Shown here piece after piece: positions 25,789-34,276 of a DNA stretch of 64,000 bases. The notes beneath the pieces were generated by a model that worked only from the letters and a program-made list of their open reading frames with translations, did no database searches and had not been told where the DNA came from. This stretch comes from Rossellomorea vietnamensis NBRC 101237 (GTDB taxonomy: Bacteria > Bacillota > Bacilli > Bacillales > Bacillaceae_B): positions 91,523-155,522 of the forward strand of contig NZ_BCVQ01000005.1 in the NCBI RefSeq assembly GCF_001591825.1, given 5' to 3'. How positions within the stretch are numbered: position 1 is the first letter of the stretch; each line of letters starts with the position of its first letter. Both the position numbers and the translations under genes were made by a program.

Positions 25789-25858
25789 ATTATAAACACT
25801 TCCACTTGTGTATGTAAGATCATTTAATGGTCCTCCCGATCATTTTTTATAAAACCCC

Positions 25859-26344
25859 TCACTTCAAAACTTCCCACTCTTCAAAAACCTCTGCGCTCAA
25901 CCCCAACTCATTGGTTTTCAACCACTCAAAAGCTTTCATCACTAAAGGGGATGCGTTTTCCGGAGTTACCTCATGTTCAGATACCCACACAGCTCCCAAT
26001 GAATCTTGCCCTTTAAACTGTTCTGGAATGCCTATTTCCCCACCGATCTTTCTCACAGAATAATAGACGGCAATATGATGAACATTGGTAAAATCTCTCC
26101 ACACTGAGGGGAATTTGAAATCACAAACCCCGATTTGTTCCTCAATTTCAATCTCTATACCTGTTTCTTCTATAAACTCTCTCCTCATCGCTTCAGCTAA
26201 ACTCTCACCTTCTTCCAAACTACCTCCAGGTAAGTCAAACCGATTAATATATGGGCCCGCACCTTTATGTATAACTAAGAGTTTTCCATCTTCTATATAG
26301 ATGCCATATACACCAAAAGCTCTATGATACTTTTTATCAGACAT
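25859..26344 (-). CDS. Nudix hydrolase
   Basis: The 161-residue protein carries the Nudix box GGSLEEGESLAEAMRREFIEETGIEI (about residues 40-65), complete with the REFIEETG glutamates. The N-terminal KYHRAFGVYGIYIEDGKLLVIHK and PYINRFDLPGGS are typical of MutT-like enzymes. Substrate unknown. Monocistronic. Confidence 0.87.
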   Translation of the reverse strand: MSDKKYHRAFGVYGIYIEDGKLLVIHKGAGPYINRFDLPGGSLEEGESLAEAMRREFIEETGIEIEIEEQIGVCDFKFPSVWRDFTNVHHIAVYYSVRKIGGEIGIPEQFKGQDSLGAVWVSEHEVTPENASPLVMKAFEWLKTNELGLSAEVFEEWEVLK

Positions 26345-26423
26345 ACTTATTTGTCCTCCCCAAGAAGTGTTGCTTCTCCCATATCCATTGATACCCTATG
26401 TCTGTGGCAGGGTTCTCTTCCTT

Positions 26424-26921
26424 CTATGGTTCAACTATCGAACCATCAGGCTTTCCGATCACAAACTTCTTGATAGGGTAGGAGGATATCACTTCACCAT
26501 CTAATTCAGTAACGGATACCTTTAGATCCTTTTGAGTTATCATGTTTTCTAATTCATTTTTAGCAACTTCTTTAGTCAGTGATAAAGTAACTCCAGTGCA
26601 AATGGATTTCCCATCAGGTGGTAGACTTGAAATGTCTTCCTTACTTCCTTTAAGCAAATTTCGACTATCAATCGAAATGGTAGAGTCCTTTTCCACTATA
26701 GACTTTAACTCACCGATTACTTCGAATGTCACTAAAAATAGTTCATTTGATTGTTCTGCGTTTTGATTTTCTAAGCAAACCCTAGGTGCTAATACATTTT
26801 GACTATCAGAATAAGCTACATACGTTTCCTTTTTGAGGATCGTTATCCGTTCTTTCCCCTCCATGTCATTACTACAACCGAATAATAAAAGAATAAATAA
26901 AACACACACTACCTTCTTCAA
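26424..26921 (-). CDS. Lipoprotein of unknown function
   Basis: The 165-residue product has a lipoprotein signal (MKKVVCVLFILLLFGC, lipobox LFGC). The mature region is mainly beta with two Cys (VCLENQN and SICTGVTLSL) that could form a disulfide outside the cell. No known domain. It is 80 bp upstream of the Nudix gene and may have its own promoter. Confidence 0.68.
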   Translation of the reverse strand: MKKVVCVLFILLLFGCSNDMEGKERITILKKETYVAYSDSQNVLAPRVCLENQNAEQSNELFLVTFEVIGELKSIVEKDSTISIDSRNLLKGSKEDISSLPPDGKSICTGVTLSLTKEVAKNELENMITQKDLKVSVTELDGEVISSYPIKKFVIGKPDGSIVEP

Positions 26922-27113
26922 GTCATCCCTCTTGTCTACGTTTTATTTTCACTCATTTCTTCGTAAACCAGGCTGATTTCCTCATATTGTAACAACCGTG
27001 TTTTGGCTTGAACTAACCTTTATAGTCATCATCTGCACGCTCGTTTACCATCCCATTAAGAAAGACAATGTACAATGAGTGACGGAGAAGATAAACGGAA
27101 ATTATGTAACTTA

Positions 27114-27197
27114 CTACCAATTATTCCAAAATCGAGAAGTTTACTCAAGGAAAACTTCAACAAAAAGGGCTTATCCTCCCCGGATAAGCCCTTTCCA
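27114..27197 (-). repeat. Repeat family 2 copy with strong terminator hairpin
   Basis: The copy runs from TACCAATTATTCCAAAA through TTTACTCAAGGAAAA to a stem AAGGGCTTATCC/GGATAAGCCCTT. The hairpin lies immediately after the DUF2812 stop and is followed by T on the minus strand, so it terminates the padR-DUF2812 transcript. Confidence 0.8.
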
Positions 27198-27198
27198 C

Positions 27199-27765
27199 CT
27201 ATTGTTCTTTCAACACTGTATACTTCCGATAAGCCTTATAATAACTCCCTGCCAATAAAACCACCATAAAAGCAGGAAACAGTTTCAATAGGGCAAATGG
27301 CGTTTCAAAGAGAAACGCTTTCCAAAACAAATCATTTTCCATATTCCAAAGGCCTTCATGATATATTTGTGGATCCCTGTAGTAGCCAAAAGAATAGATG
27401 AGAAATATCATGCCAAACCAAAAGGAATAGCCCATGATCCGTTTATAATAATGTCTCCTGGACTCCCGGTCAGAAAAGATTTCATCCTGGTCATCGCTTT
27501 CTTTCTGCCAATACCGTATTCCACTCAGCCAGTACCCCTTCAGGTAGCTCCAACCGAAATCTTCATAGATCCCTCTGTATTCCTCCAACTTTTTCTTGGA
27601 TAGATAATCCTGATAGTCCAGGCGCATCACATAGCTCTTATCGGTTTTTTCAAAGGTGTATACTCCCAGTCCACTGATGTTCGTGCACTGATAGCCTTTT
27701 TGCAATTGTTCATTCAGCCAACGTTCTTCTTTTTCAATACTGATGAACCATTTAAACTTCTTCAA
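27199..27765 (-). CDS. DUF2812 membrane protein
   Basis: The protein begins (L/M)KKFKWFISIEKEERWLNEQLQKGYQC and has YTFEKTDKSYVMRLDYQDY, which is the DUF2812 signature, followed by two membrane helices (YSFWFGMIFLIYSFGY and PFALLKLFPAFMVVLLAGSYY). The start is placed at the TTG (27765), giving the usual family N-terminus, with GGAAGTG upstream; a longer reading from 27795 is possible. It overlaps padR, a pairing common in Bacillus, where the PadR regulator controls a DUF2812 effector. The effector role is unknown. Confidence 0.82.
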   Translation of the reverse strand: MKKFKWFISIEKEERWLNEQLQKGYQCTNISGLGVYTFEKTDKSYVMRLDYQDYLSKKKLEEYRGIYEDFGWSYLKGYWLSGIRYWQKESDDQDEIFSDRESRRHYYKRIMGYSFWFGMIFLIYSFGYYRDPQIYHEGLWNMENDLFWKAFLFETPFALLKLFPAFMVVLLAGSYYKAYRKYTVLKEQ

Positions 27766-28069
27766 TCGCTTCACTTCCTTCATACAAGGATACAATGTGC
27801 AGGAGCCTTTCTTGCTCCATTTTCAAAATGGCGCTTCCTTCTGAAGTGATACTATAAATCTTTCTCCTGCCTGAATGTCCAACAGGTTCGATCCAACCGT
27901 GTTTATTCAGGTTCTCAATCGCACCGTATAATGTACCGGCAGCTAACACAACGGTCCCATTACTCATTTCTTCAATCTTCTGCATAGCCGCATATCCGTG
28001 AAGTGGCTCACGGAGAGCTAATAAAATATAATGCATCGTTTCAGACAATGGCAATAATTTATGTTTCAT
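27752..28069 (-). CDS. PadR-family transcriptional regulator
   Basis: The 105-residue protein has the PadR winged helix: LPLSETMHYILLALREPLHGYAAMQKIEEMSNGTVVLAAGTLYGAIENLNKHGWIEP and RRKIYSITSEG. It is a short PadR without the long C-terminal helices. It overlaps the DUF2812 gene and likely represses their own promoter. Upstream (28080-28140) there are repeated TTCAGTT/AACTG and ACTATATAGTT patches that could be its operator. Confidence 0.9.
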   Translation of the reverse strand: MKHKLLPLSETMHYILLALREPLHGYAAMQKIEEMSNGTVVLAAGTLYGAIENLNKHGWIEPVGHSGRRKIYSITSEGSAILKMEQERLLHIVSLYEGSEAIEEV

Positions 28070-28164
28070 GTTCTCACCCTTTTATTCAGTTCAACTATAT
28101 AGTTCAGCTTACTAACAAGATAATACAGTTCAACTGAATAGTCAACCATATTTTTGAAATTCCA

Positions 28165-28204
28165 TTAAAAAAAGCCAATTTCCGGTACATTCGGAAATCG
28201 GCTT
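28165..28204 (-). terminator. Intrinsic terminator of the VOC gene
   Basis: Minus strand AAGCCGATTTCCG, a 7-nt loop, CGGAAATTGGCTT and a T-run. It overlaps the region just after the VOC gene stop. Confidence 0.85.
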
Positions 28205-28208
28205 GATA

Positions 28209-28670
28209 TTACCAGTGGGCTTGCAGCTTATTGCCATCTGGATCGTAAAAATGGAAAAAAGCATGACCACTATCTTCTTTTATCTCATCGACCTTCACCC
28301 CGTGATCCGTTAAGTGTTGATGAAATTCACCCAGCCTAGGACTTGTAAAACCAATGCTAAATTCCTGTTCCTGGTTCACTGTAAAATGGGCAAAGGTTTC
28401 ATCTTCCGTTGGGATGAGGATCAGCAAGAACGGTCCTTCATTTACCTTGATGGCGGCCAGTTCCTCGTTAACGTTTAATAGCTCTAGACCCAACATATCT
28501 CTGTACCAATGTGCTGACTGCTCAACATTCTTGACTGGAATTCTAATATAATGCACTTGTTCAATGAATGAATTATTCAAATCCTTCTCTCCTTTATACT
28601 GGTCTATCAAGTAGTTCGCTTTCTGTATTCCCTCCTCCTCTAATTTTCTATAAAATTCCAGATTATTCAT
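28209..28670 (-). CDS. VOC-family (glyoxalase-like) protein
   Basis: The 153-residue protein has a helical N-terminal 38 residues, then a VOC fold: IEQVHYIRIPVKNVEQSAHWYRDMLGLELL and the paired second module ending HAFFHFYDPDGNKLQAHW. VOC proteins use paired beta-alpha-beta modules for metal-dependent chemistry or ligand binding. The target is not predictable. It starts 3 bp after the DUF3951-like gene stop, so the two may be cotranscribed. Confidence 0.8.
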   Translation of the reverse strand: MNNLEFYRKLEEEGIQKANYLIDQYKGEKDLNNSFIEQVHYIRIPVKNVEQSAHWYRDMLGLELLNVNEELAAIKVNEGPFLLILIPTEDETFAHFTVNQEQEFSIGFTSPRLGEFHQHLTDHGVKVDEIKEDSGHAFFHFYDPDGNKLQAHW

Positions 28671-28673
28671 CTC

Positions 28674-28874
28674 TTAGTCCATCCTTTTGCCATCAGTCTC
28701 TTCCTCAGGATCTCTCACTTTCCCGTCCAGGATATCGTCCAAGGGAGTGTATTGATTGTTGGGGAGTTTCTTTTTTCGAATGGCTCTAATGATAATAAAC
28801 GCCGGTATAGCAAGATAAACAACAAATGCAAGTCCCATTGATACAATTTCTTGAATGCGATTAATGAATTCCAT
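28674..28874 (-). CDS. DUF3951-like single-helix membrane protein
   Basis: The 66-residue protein has one membrane helix (MGLAFVVYLAIPAFIIIRAI), a basic stretch, then NQYTPLDDILDGKV, the 'YTP(F/L)D' box seen in DUF3951-like proteins, and an acidic tail. A relative lies at 42405-42617. Function unknown. It sits in a row of small membrane genes (28674-29486). Confidence 0.68.
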   Translation of the reverse strand: MEFINRIQEIVSMGLAFVVYLAIPAFIIIRAIRKKKLPNNQYTPLDDILDGKVRDPEEETDGKRMD

Positions 28875-28888
28875 CTACCCTTCACCCC

Positions 28889-29233
28889 TTAAAGAATGAG
28901 AACATGAACCGCTCCCACCATATGCATATACAATCCTGTGAGAGATAGAACGGTCCCCAGGAGAAATGTCCACGGGTTGTCCTCTGTTTCTTTATCAAAG
29001 GTCCAGATTGTAAAGAAGGCTACCGTCAAAGTGATGATTGGGAAAATGACATATTGGGGTCCGAATGCGAAGGATATCCCGCCAAAAATCAGGACAAATA
29101 TGCCATAGGGATTGGCATTCTTGATACGATCAATGTATTCTTTTTCAGCAGTCGAGAAACCTTCATCATCATAGGAGTAAAATACTTGCTTCAATCGATT
29201 AAGGAGATTGACGATCTTTTTAAATACTTCCAT
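28889..29233 (-). CDS. Hypothetical membrane protein
   Basis: About 114 residues: an amphipathic N-terminal part (MEVFKKIVNLLNRLKQVFYSYDD), then helices IFVLIFGGISFAF, VIFPIITLTVAFFTIW and WTFLLGTVLSLTGLYMHMVGAVHV. The start is set at ATG 29233 because GGTGAG lies directly upstream. No family recognised. Confidence 0.65.
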   Translation of the reverse strand: MEVFKKIVNLLNRLKQVFYSYDDEGFSTAEKEYIDRIKNANPYGIFVLIFGGISFAFGPQYVIFPIITLTVAFFTIWTFDKETEDNPWTFLLGTVLSLTGLYMHMVGAVHVLIL

Positions 29234-29286
29234 TCTCACCTTCACTTCCTTCCTAACCGTTGGAATCCAAGAAGATTTATATAAAT

Positions 29287-29486
29287 TTAATTATGAACTT
29301 TCTTTCTACCATCAAGCTTTCTTGAACTGAAAAAACACAACAGACCAACAGCTAAAAAAGAAGAAACAGAATGATGACATACTCGGGCATAATGATCGTC
29401 CAATAAAGGAGATACGCACTTATGGCAAACAGAAACCAGCTGATGATCAGTAAAAAACTTGAGGTCAGTTCTATGAATGTAGTCAT
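29287..29486 (-). pseudogene. Small membrane protein with a frameshift in a T-run
   Basis: ATG 29486 follows GGAGG. The frame gives MTTFIELTSSFLLIISWFLF... and a stop at 29352, 44 residues long, right after a run of six T. In the next frame the sequence continues as LAVGLLCFFSSRKLDGRKKVHN and stops at 29287, giving a natural 66-residue two-helix protein with a basic tail. One T is missing, by mutation, sequencing error, or slippage used on purpose. Confidence 0.6.
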
Positions 29487-29499
29487 GAATCCCTCCTCC

Positions 29500-30390
29500 C
29501 TATGAACATTTCCGAAATATCTTCATATGATAGTGACCCCAATCTTCTTTAAGATCATCAAAATGCACAATACTCCAAGCATTAAAAAAGGTCTGGCCAC
29601 GTTTGTTAAAGAAGAAATGTCCGTCTATGCAGTAAGAGGCGTGCTGAATGATCCCGTCTGAATTCTCCCATGTAAGCACATCACCTGCTCTACTACCTTC
29701 AGAAGAGATTAAGTGATAATCCTCATTTTCCAAGCTTTGAAGAAACGTTTGAGGATGGACCCATTCATGTATGATCCATTCCTGTTTAGTGATAGCGAAG
29801 AGTGTGGCCGATAAACAATTACTACCTGCTGTGGATGGGAAGGTGTTCGCAAACTTAATTAAGTGTGAAGGCGTTTTGGTCGGAACATCATAGCAAGTCC
29901 ATTCCTCCCATTCTTGGGCAATATCTGTTATGAGTTCTTCTTTACTAGTATAAGAGAGGTCTTCCCACATCGCTTTATGAAGGACTAGATACTTCTCTCC
30001 ATTCACTTCAACAACATTGTTACCAATGGATGATGTGTCTACAGAGAAGTCAGAGATCGGATGAATCAATCCCCTGTTCACTTCCACTTGAATCTGAAAG
30101 AGTTCGTTTATCTTCTCAGCTGGTAGATGATTCATCCAGCCTGGAGGTGTCACCAGTACATACTTAACTTCCGTTGATAGATTCCAATATTCATAGCTGT
30201 TTGCAAGTTGAACCTGTTTATAAGTGGAATGGTTTTTGAACTCTTCGTGGGGCACCACTAAGATATTACTTAGATATTCTTTAAAACTGGCAAGGTTGGT
30301 CTCTGGGAGGAAAAAGAGGTCTTTATCTGGTACATATGCCTTTATCCATTCTTTTAATATGTCTTGTGTTGGCTGGAGCTTTCTTTTCAT
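29500..30390 (-). CDS. Hypothetical protein, possible papain-like C-terminus
   Basis: The 296-residue protein has no signal peptide. Its last 110 residues hold TAGSNCLSATLFAI (candidate nucleophile Cys) and, about 75 residues on, SRAGDVLTWENSDGIIQHASYCIDG, where 'GD...W...G..QHAS.(Y/V)I' resembles the His region of NlpC/P60-like amidases. The N-terminal 180 residues are unassigned. The catalytic assignment is a pattern guess. It is 18 bp downstream of the next gene (30409), so the pair forms an operon. Confidence 0.6.
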   Translation of the reverse strand: MKRKLQPTQDILKEWIKAYVPDKDLFFLPETNLASFKEYLSNILVVPHEEFKNHSTYKQVQLANSYEYWNLSTEVKYVLVTPPGWMNHLPAEKINELFQIQVEVNRGLIHPISDFSVDTSSIGNNVVEVNGEKYLVLHKAMWEDLSYTSKEELITDIAQEWEEWTCYDVPTKTPSHLIKFANTFPSTAGSNCLSATLFAITKQEWIIHEWVHPQTFLQSLENEDYHLISSEGSRAGDVLTWENSDGIIQHASYCIDGHFFFNKRGQTFFNAWSIVHFDDLKEDWGHYHMKIFRKCS

Positions 30391-30408
30391 TTTTATTCAC
30401 CTCTGTCG

Positions 30409-31062
30409 TCATTCTCTGCGGAATTCCAATATAAGTCCATCTCCAATCTGAGAAGACTGTTTCAGCAGCTCCTTGTTGACTGGATCAATCCAATAGTATT
30501 GAAGGATCTCTCCAAAATACGTTTTCACCTTCCAAGCATCAACAAATTCGTCAAACCCTCTTTTGATATGCTCTGCCTCGACTACTTGAATGTGAATATC
30601 AACTTCTGACTCAAGAGTAGCATTGAAACCATTCATTTGCAGGGAGAAACCAGACCTCAAAGGAAGCACACGCAATATAAGCTCCACAGAAAATGTGTCA
30701 ACATAGTATCCATTTAGCTTGATGGTTTTTTCACTATCTTTAATCTTAATATGTACTCCTTCATCACCATATTCGGCTTTCACATGTGGACTACCATTTA
30801 AGTAATCGGTAAATGAAATAGGTTTACACGTTGCCTTTTCAATTACAGTGATACCTTTCCGATTGCCTATAATGTCAGAATTCAATGTTTGCACTCTCTC
30901 AATTGCTTCCCGGCCGTTGATACGAACAAACCTTATCTTCTCTGTCGTGGAACCAACCTTCGTTTCTTTTCCGTTTTCAATAAGATATATGTCTTTCTCA
31001 TCTTCAGTCTCAACTAGTGCCTCTGCACTTATTTTCATCGATTGTGCTATACTCTTTTCCAT
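30409..31062 (-). CDS. Hypothetical protein
   Basis: The 217-residue protein is mostly beta strands (ERVQTLNSDIIGNRKGITVIEKATCKPISF, HVKAEYGDEGVHIKIKDSEKTIKL) with alternating polar patterns. It looks like a beta-barrel or lipocalin-like fold such as DUF3108-type proteins, but lacks a signal peptide. Ends YYWIDPVNKELLKQSSQIGDGLILEF. Function unknown. First gene of a pair with the possible papain-like protein. Confidence 0.6.
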   Translation of the reverse strand: MEKSIAQSMKISAEALVETEDEKDIYLIENGKETKVGSTTEKIRFVRINGREAIERVQTLNSDIIGNRKGITVIEKATCKPISFTDYLNGSPHVKAEYGDEGVHIKIKDSEKTIKLNGYYVDTFSVELILRVLPLRSGFSLQMNGFNATLESEVDIHIQVVEAEHIKRGFDEFVDAWKVKTYFGEILQYYWIDPVNKELLKQSSQIGDGLILEFRRE

Positions 31063-31077
31063 TTCTACATCCCTCTA

Positions 31078-31515
31078 TTATTTGATTTCCTCCGCCAGCT
31101 CTAAAATAATCCCCTCCGGACCACGTACGTAGCACAGTCTATAACGTTCTTCATATTGCTGGATCTCACTAAAGGTTTCCGTACCCTTTCTTTTCAGATG
31201 GGCAACCATGGTTTTAAGATCCTCAACAGCAAAGCAAATATGCCGGATACCTAATGTGTTGGGGAAGGTTTGCTGAATACCTTTTTCATCTGACGGTGTA
31301 AGATACTTGACGAGCTCTAACCATGTGAGACCGTCCGGTAATCCCATTCCTACGCATGACGTTTTCACACCTTTCATGCCGACGACCGTGTCCAGCAGCT
31401 CTCCATCCATCTCCCATTCGGCTTTAACCTCAAGTCCTAAATCAACAAAGAACTCTTTAGCCTTTGAAAGGTCGTTTACGTTGATACTGATATGATCCAT
31501 TCTGTTGATTTTCAT
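31078..31515 (-). CDS. VOC-family (glyoxalase-like) protein
   Basis: The 145-residue protein has two VOC modules: INRMDHISINVNDLSKAKEFFVDLGLEV and IRHICFAVEDLKTMVAHLKRKGTE, ending RLCYVRGPEGIILELAEEI. His near residues 7 and 90 and the final Glu are the likely metal ligands, as in glyoxalase I-like enzymes. Substrate unknown. It lies 15 bp upstream of the 30409 gene, so it may lead that operon. Confidence 0.82.
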   Translation of the reverse strand: MKINRMDHISINVNDLSKAKEFFVDLGLEVKAEWEMDGELLDTVVGMKGVKTSCVGMGLPDGLTWLELVKYLTPSDEKGIQQTFPNTLGIRHICFAVEDLKTMVAHLKRKGTETFSEIQQYEERYRLCYVRGPEGIILELAEEIK

Positions 31516-31567
31516 GTTAGTCCTCCTATGTTCTTATGCATTGCTAACAATTAACATACAAATGATC

Positions 31568-31984
31568 TTATAGCATCTTGTCCGCCAGTTTAATATTCTC
31601 CTTTAGATATACAGGTAGTTCCGGAAGGGCAAGAATTTCTAAGGTCGTCATCCAAATGACATCATCAACTTCTTCAGTACTTTTAGCGAAAGGTTCTCCA
31701 GTTTTGTGATGACACAGAAAAACGATATCAATTACATGGATCCCTGAGTCAGTATCAAAGGAAGAACTATTTACATATTTAAGCCCTGTAACCTCGCAAC
31801 CTACTTCCTCAAAAATCTCTCGGATCAAAGTTCTTTCTAGAATATCTGATGAAACTCCTTCAACTTCACATTTCCCGCCTACGAGTGAAAGAGTGCCTCC
31901 AGCGTGTTCCTCCTTTTCACTTCTAAGAATTAATAGCCACTTTCCATCTCGGTGAATAGCACCTTCTACATTGACTACAAACAC
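31568..31984 (-). CDS. Nudix hydrolase
   Basis: The 138-residue protein carries LVGGKCEVEGVSSDILERTLIREIFEEVGCEV, a Nudix box with a spacer two residues longer than usual and the catalytic REIFEEVG intact. The N-terminal MFVVNVEGAIHRDGKWLLILRSEKEEHAGG is MutT-like. Substrate unknown. A family 1 repeat lies upstream, at 32020-32082. Confidence 0.83.
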   Translation of the reverse strand: MFVVNVEGAIHRDGKWLLILRSEKEEHAGGTLSLVGGKCEVEGVSSDILERTLIREIFEEVGCEVTGLKYVNSSSFDTDSGIHVIDIVFLCHHKTGEPFAKSTEEVDDVIWMTTLEILALPELPVYLKENIKLADKML

Positions 31985-32019
31985 AAAATAATCCTCCTAA
32001 AAACAAATTCAATTTTTAT

Positions 32020-32082
32020 CTATCCTGCGATTATGGCAATAGCCGGATCAATTAGCTGTTCTTCAGTGATTGCCCCCGTTAG
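32020..32082 (-). repeat. Family 1 compound hairpin repeat
   Basis: On the minus strand: ATCTAACGGGGGCAATCAC, GAACAGCTAATTGATC, CGGCTATTGCC, ATAATCGCAGGAT. It starts 4 bp after the stop of the phosphotransferase gene. Its left end ATCTAAC also fits the RYYYAAC pattern of integron attC core sites (see findings). Confidence 0.75.
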
Positions 32083-32085
32083 ATA

Positions 32086-33075
32086 TTACAAAATACTCGA
32101 TGATAAACCTTTAGATAGTAAGTATTCTTCCGCTTCTTTGATTCTTGTTCCGTTATGTTTTACAAACAATTCATAACGTCGCTTTAACCACTCAAAAGAC
32201 CTGTCACGAATATGCGAGTCATCTGCACCTTGTATTAGGGGCACCACTTTAGTAAATGAGTCAAAACTTGATAAAGCTTCAAAGCACTCCAAATGTTCAA
32301 CTTTCTTATTATTGATGCTCTGATAAGCATCTAGTATTATTTCTTTGAAACACACTCCATACCACGAATATCCGAATGTAAGGCTGTTCGCTATATCGAA
32401 ACGAGGATCTCCTATAAAAGCTTTTTCCCAATCTAAAATATATAATTTATTTTCATTGGTTAGGATGGTATTCCCAAAGTGATAATCTCCGTGATTTAAG
32501 GCTTCAGTAAATGCAACATCCCTAAACTGCTTCGATATGTTTTGAAGGGAATTTACGTAAATAGAGTTTTCAAACTTTGAGACTCTATTTTTTAAACTTT
32601 CTATATAAAAGTGGATATCCTTTTTTTGTCGGAAATCGATATCATTATGAACCTCTTCAGTGCAAATGGAATGAATTTGTGCAAGGGTTGCACCAAATTT
32701 CCCAAACGCTAATTCCTTATCTGCTGAATCGGATGTGATATATCTGTCCAGAGTATCCCCTTCAACGAATTCCATCAGCATTATTCCCTTTTCAATATCT
32801 ACAAAATAGACAGTTGGAGTACTGATAAAGGAATTTACAGAATTACTCCTAAGAAGTTTTAATTCTTTAGTAAGCTTCAGAATTTCGCTAAATTCTTTTA
32901 GGACAACATCCTCACTAAATACCCCCTCATCATGGGAATAAGTAAGGTGAAACATTGCAATGTTATTATTAAACCCATCATTATTTGTTTGTAAATTCTT
33001 TATCTCTATTTCTGTGCCTTTTCTTTTATTTTTCTTAATCAGTTGTTCTACTGTTTTATGTACTGCTACATTCAA
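32086..33075 (-). CDS. Aminoglycoside phosphotransferase-family protein
   Basis: The 329-residue kinase-like protein has the catalytic loop LNHGDYHFGNTIL (His-Gly-Asp...Asn) and the metal-binding LYILDWEKAFIGDPRFDIAN. The nucleotide-binding lobe lies in the first 110 residues, with the hinge MLMEFVEGDTLDRYI. APH-family kinases act on antibiotics, choline, sugars or small metabolites. Sequence alone does not tell which. A family 1 repeat follows its stop. Confidence 0.83.
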   Translation of the reverse strand: MNVAVHKTVEQLIKKNKRKGTEIEIKNLQTNNDGFNNNIAMFHLTYSHDEGVFSEDVVLKEFSEILKLTKELKLLRSNSVNSFISTPTVYFVDIEKGIMLMEFVEGDTLDRYITSDSADKELAFGKFGATLAQIHSICTEEVHNDIDFRQKKDIHFYIESLKNRVSKFENSIYVNSLQNISKQFRDVAFTEALNHGDYHFGNTILTNENKLYILDWEKAFIGDPRFDIANSLTFGYSWYGVCFKEIILDAYQSINNKKVEHLECFEALSSFDSFTKVVPLIQGADDSHIRDRSFEWLKRRYELFVKHNGTRIKEAEEYLLSKGLSSSIL

Positions 33076-33126
33076 ATTTTCTGCCCCCAGCTTGGACCTA
33101 TTCCATACTCATTCCTTGTATCTCAG

Positions 33127-33621
33127 CTAATTCCCTTCGCTTTTACGGACGATCTCATCGACTATATATTCTATTGGTTCAGTTGCATCAATGATTATTC
33201 CGTTTTTCGGAATGTCTTCTTTCGACTCGTGCAAACGAACGATGAGCTCCCGTTCCACCTTCTTACCGCCAAATTCATTTTCCGGTCTAGCGTCCAGTCG
33301 TATGTTCAATGTTTCTGTATCGATTTCAAGAACAAACACACCATCAAATAGATGAATAAATTTCGAGAAGTTACGAGAACCACCGCAGAAAAATGTTACT
33401 GGCTCACTCTTGTTATCGACCAAAGCTTTTACTTTATCTACATCCCAAATGTGGTTTTCATGTGAGGCAGTATTGGTCTTTTCACCCGTTTCAGGATTGC
33501 CCTGATAAGCCAATTCCCGGTCACCATGAATGGCTTGATACCCCCGCCGCTGCAATTCATTGCAGACGGTAGTTTTACCGGTGCAAGAAACCCCTTCAAT
33601 TAGATAATTCTTAACGCCCAA
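33127..33621 (-). CDS. P-loop kinase-like protein
   Basis: The protein starts with VKNYLIEGVSCTGKTTVCNELQRRGYQAIHGDREL: a Walker A motif (GVSCTGKT) and a D/H pattern typical of small-molecule kinases. Near the end, VRLHESKEDIPKNGIIIDATEPIEYIVDEI resembles the last strand of shikimate/adenylate kinase-like folds. The TTG at 33621, 7 nt after AAAGGAGG, is the likely start, shorter than the open frame from 33639. Substrate unknown. Confidence 0.78.
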   Translation of the reverse strand: MGVKNYLIEGVSCTGKTTVCNELQRRGYQAIHGDRELAYQGNPETGEKTNTASHENHIWDVDKVKALVDNKSEPVTFFCGGSRNFSKFIHLFDGVFVLEIDTETLNIRLDARPENEFGGKKVERELIVRLHESKEDIPKNGIIIDATEPIEYIVDEIVRKSEGN

Positions 33622-33682
33622 TTTAAAGCCTCCTTTCACAAATATATTCTCCAGGTTTGGTAGGCGCCTTCAATAGAACAAC

Positions 33683-34063
33683 TTATGTAGTTGTTAACCC
33701 TAATAAATGATCTGAAAACAAAATAAACTCTTCCAGATAAATAGGTGAATTCGGTGATGCTAAAGGTGTCAGCTTCACATCCGTTAAGTAAATACAAGCA
33801 GTAGAATTTACGATTGTTTTGTCAGTAATGTCTATTTCTGGACTAAGCTCGTATTCTTGCAGAGCACGCCCCAGAATAGGCTCCTCTTCTACATTTTCTG
33901 CTAGTTGCATCTGAAAATCAGCCTCGATGGTTGCAGATTGAGTAAGAAAGATCATCTTCTTTTCTGGGTATTTATCTTTTAGTTCCTCAAATTTAATTTG
34001 TAATTCTACGATCGTCAGTTTTTTAAAGTCTACCGCCTCTACTAATTCTTTACCTTTCATCAT
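33683..34063 (-). CDS. Hypothetical protein
   Basis: The 126-residue product has an N-terminal helix (MKGKELVEAVDFKKLTIVELQIKFEELKDKYPEKK) and a mainly beta rest (ITDKTIVNSTACIYLTDVKLTPLASPNSPIYLEEFILFSDHLLGL). No signal peptide or known motif. It diverges from the hydrolase gene at 34277. A fragment of repeat family 2 lies upstream at about 34124-34150. Confidence 0.6.
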   Translation of the reverse strand: MMKGKELVEAVDFKKLTIVELQIKFEELKDKYPEKKMIFLTQSATIEADFQMQLAENVEEEPILGRALQEYELSPEIDITDKTIVNSTACIYLTDVKLTPLASPNSPIYLEEFILFSDHLLGLTTT

Positions 34064-34276
34064 TGCGCCTCCTAATATTCTTGTTCGGCATATCTGCGTT
34101 TAAAATAGTCGCAACACCCAATCCCAATTATTTCAAATGACGCTGATAAAACGCAAGAAAAATTTAACAATTCTTTTCGAAACTAGACCTTATGTAAGAA
34201 GTTAAGGTTCTGGCAGGGTAAACGGTATTTATGTCGAAATTTATACATAAGACGTATTTAAATGGGGGAGAAAATG

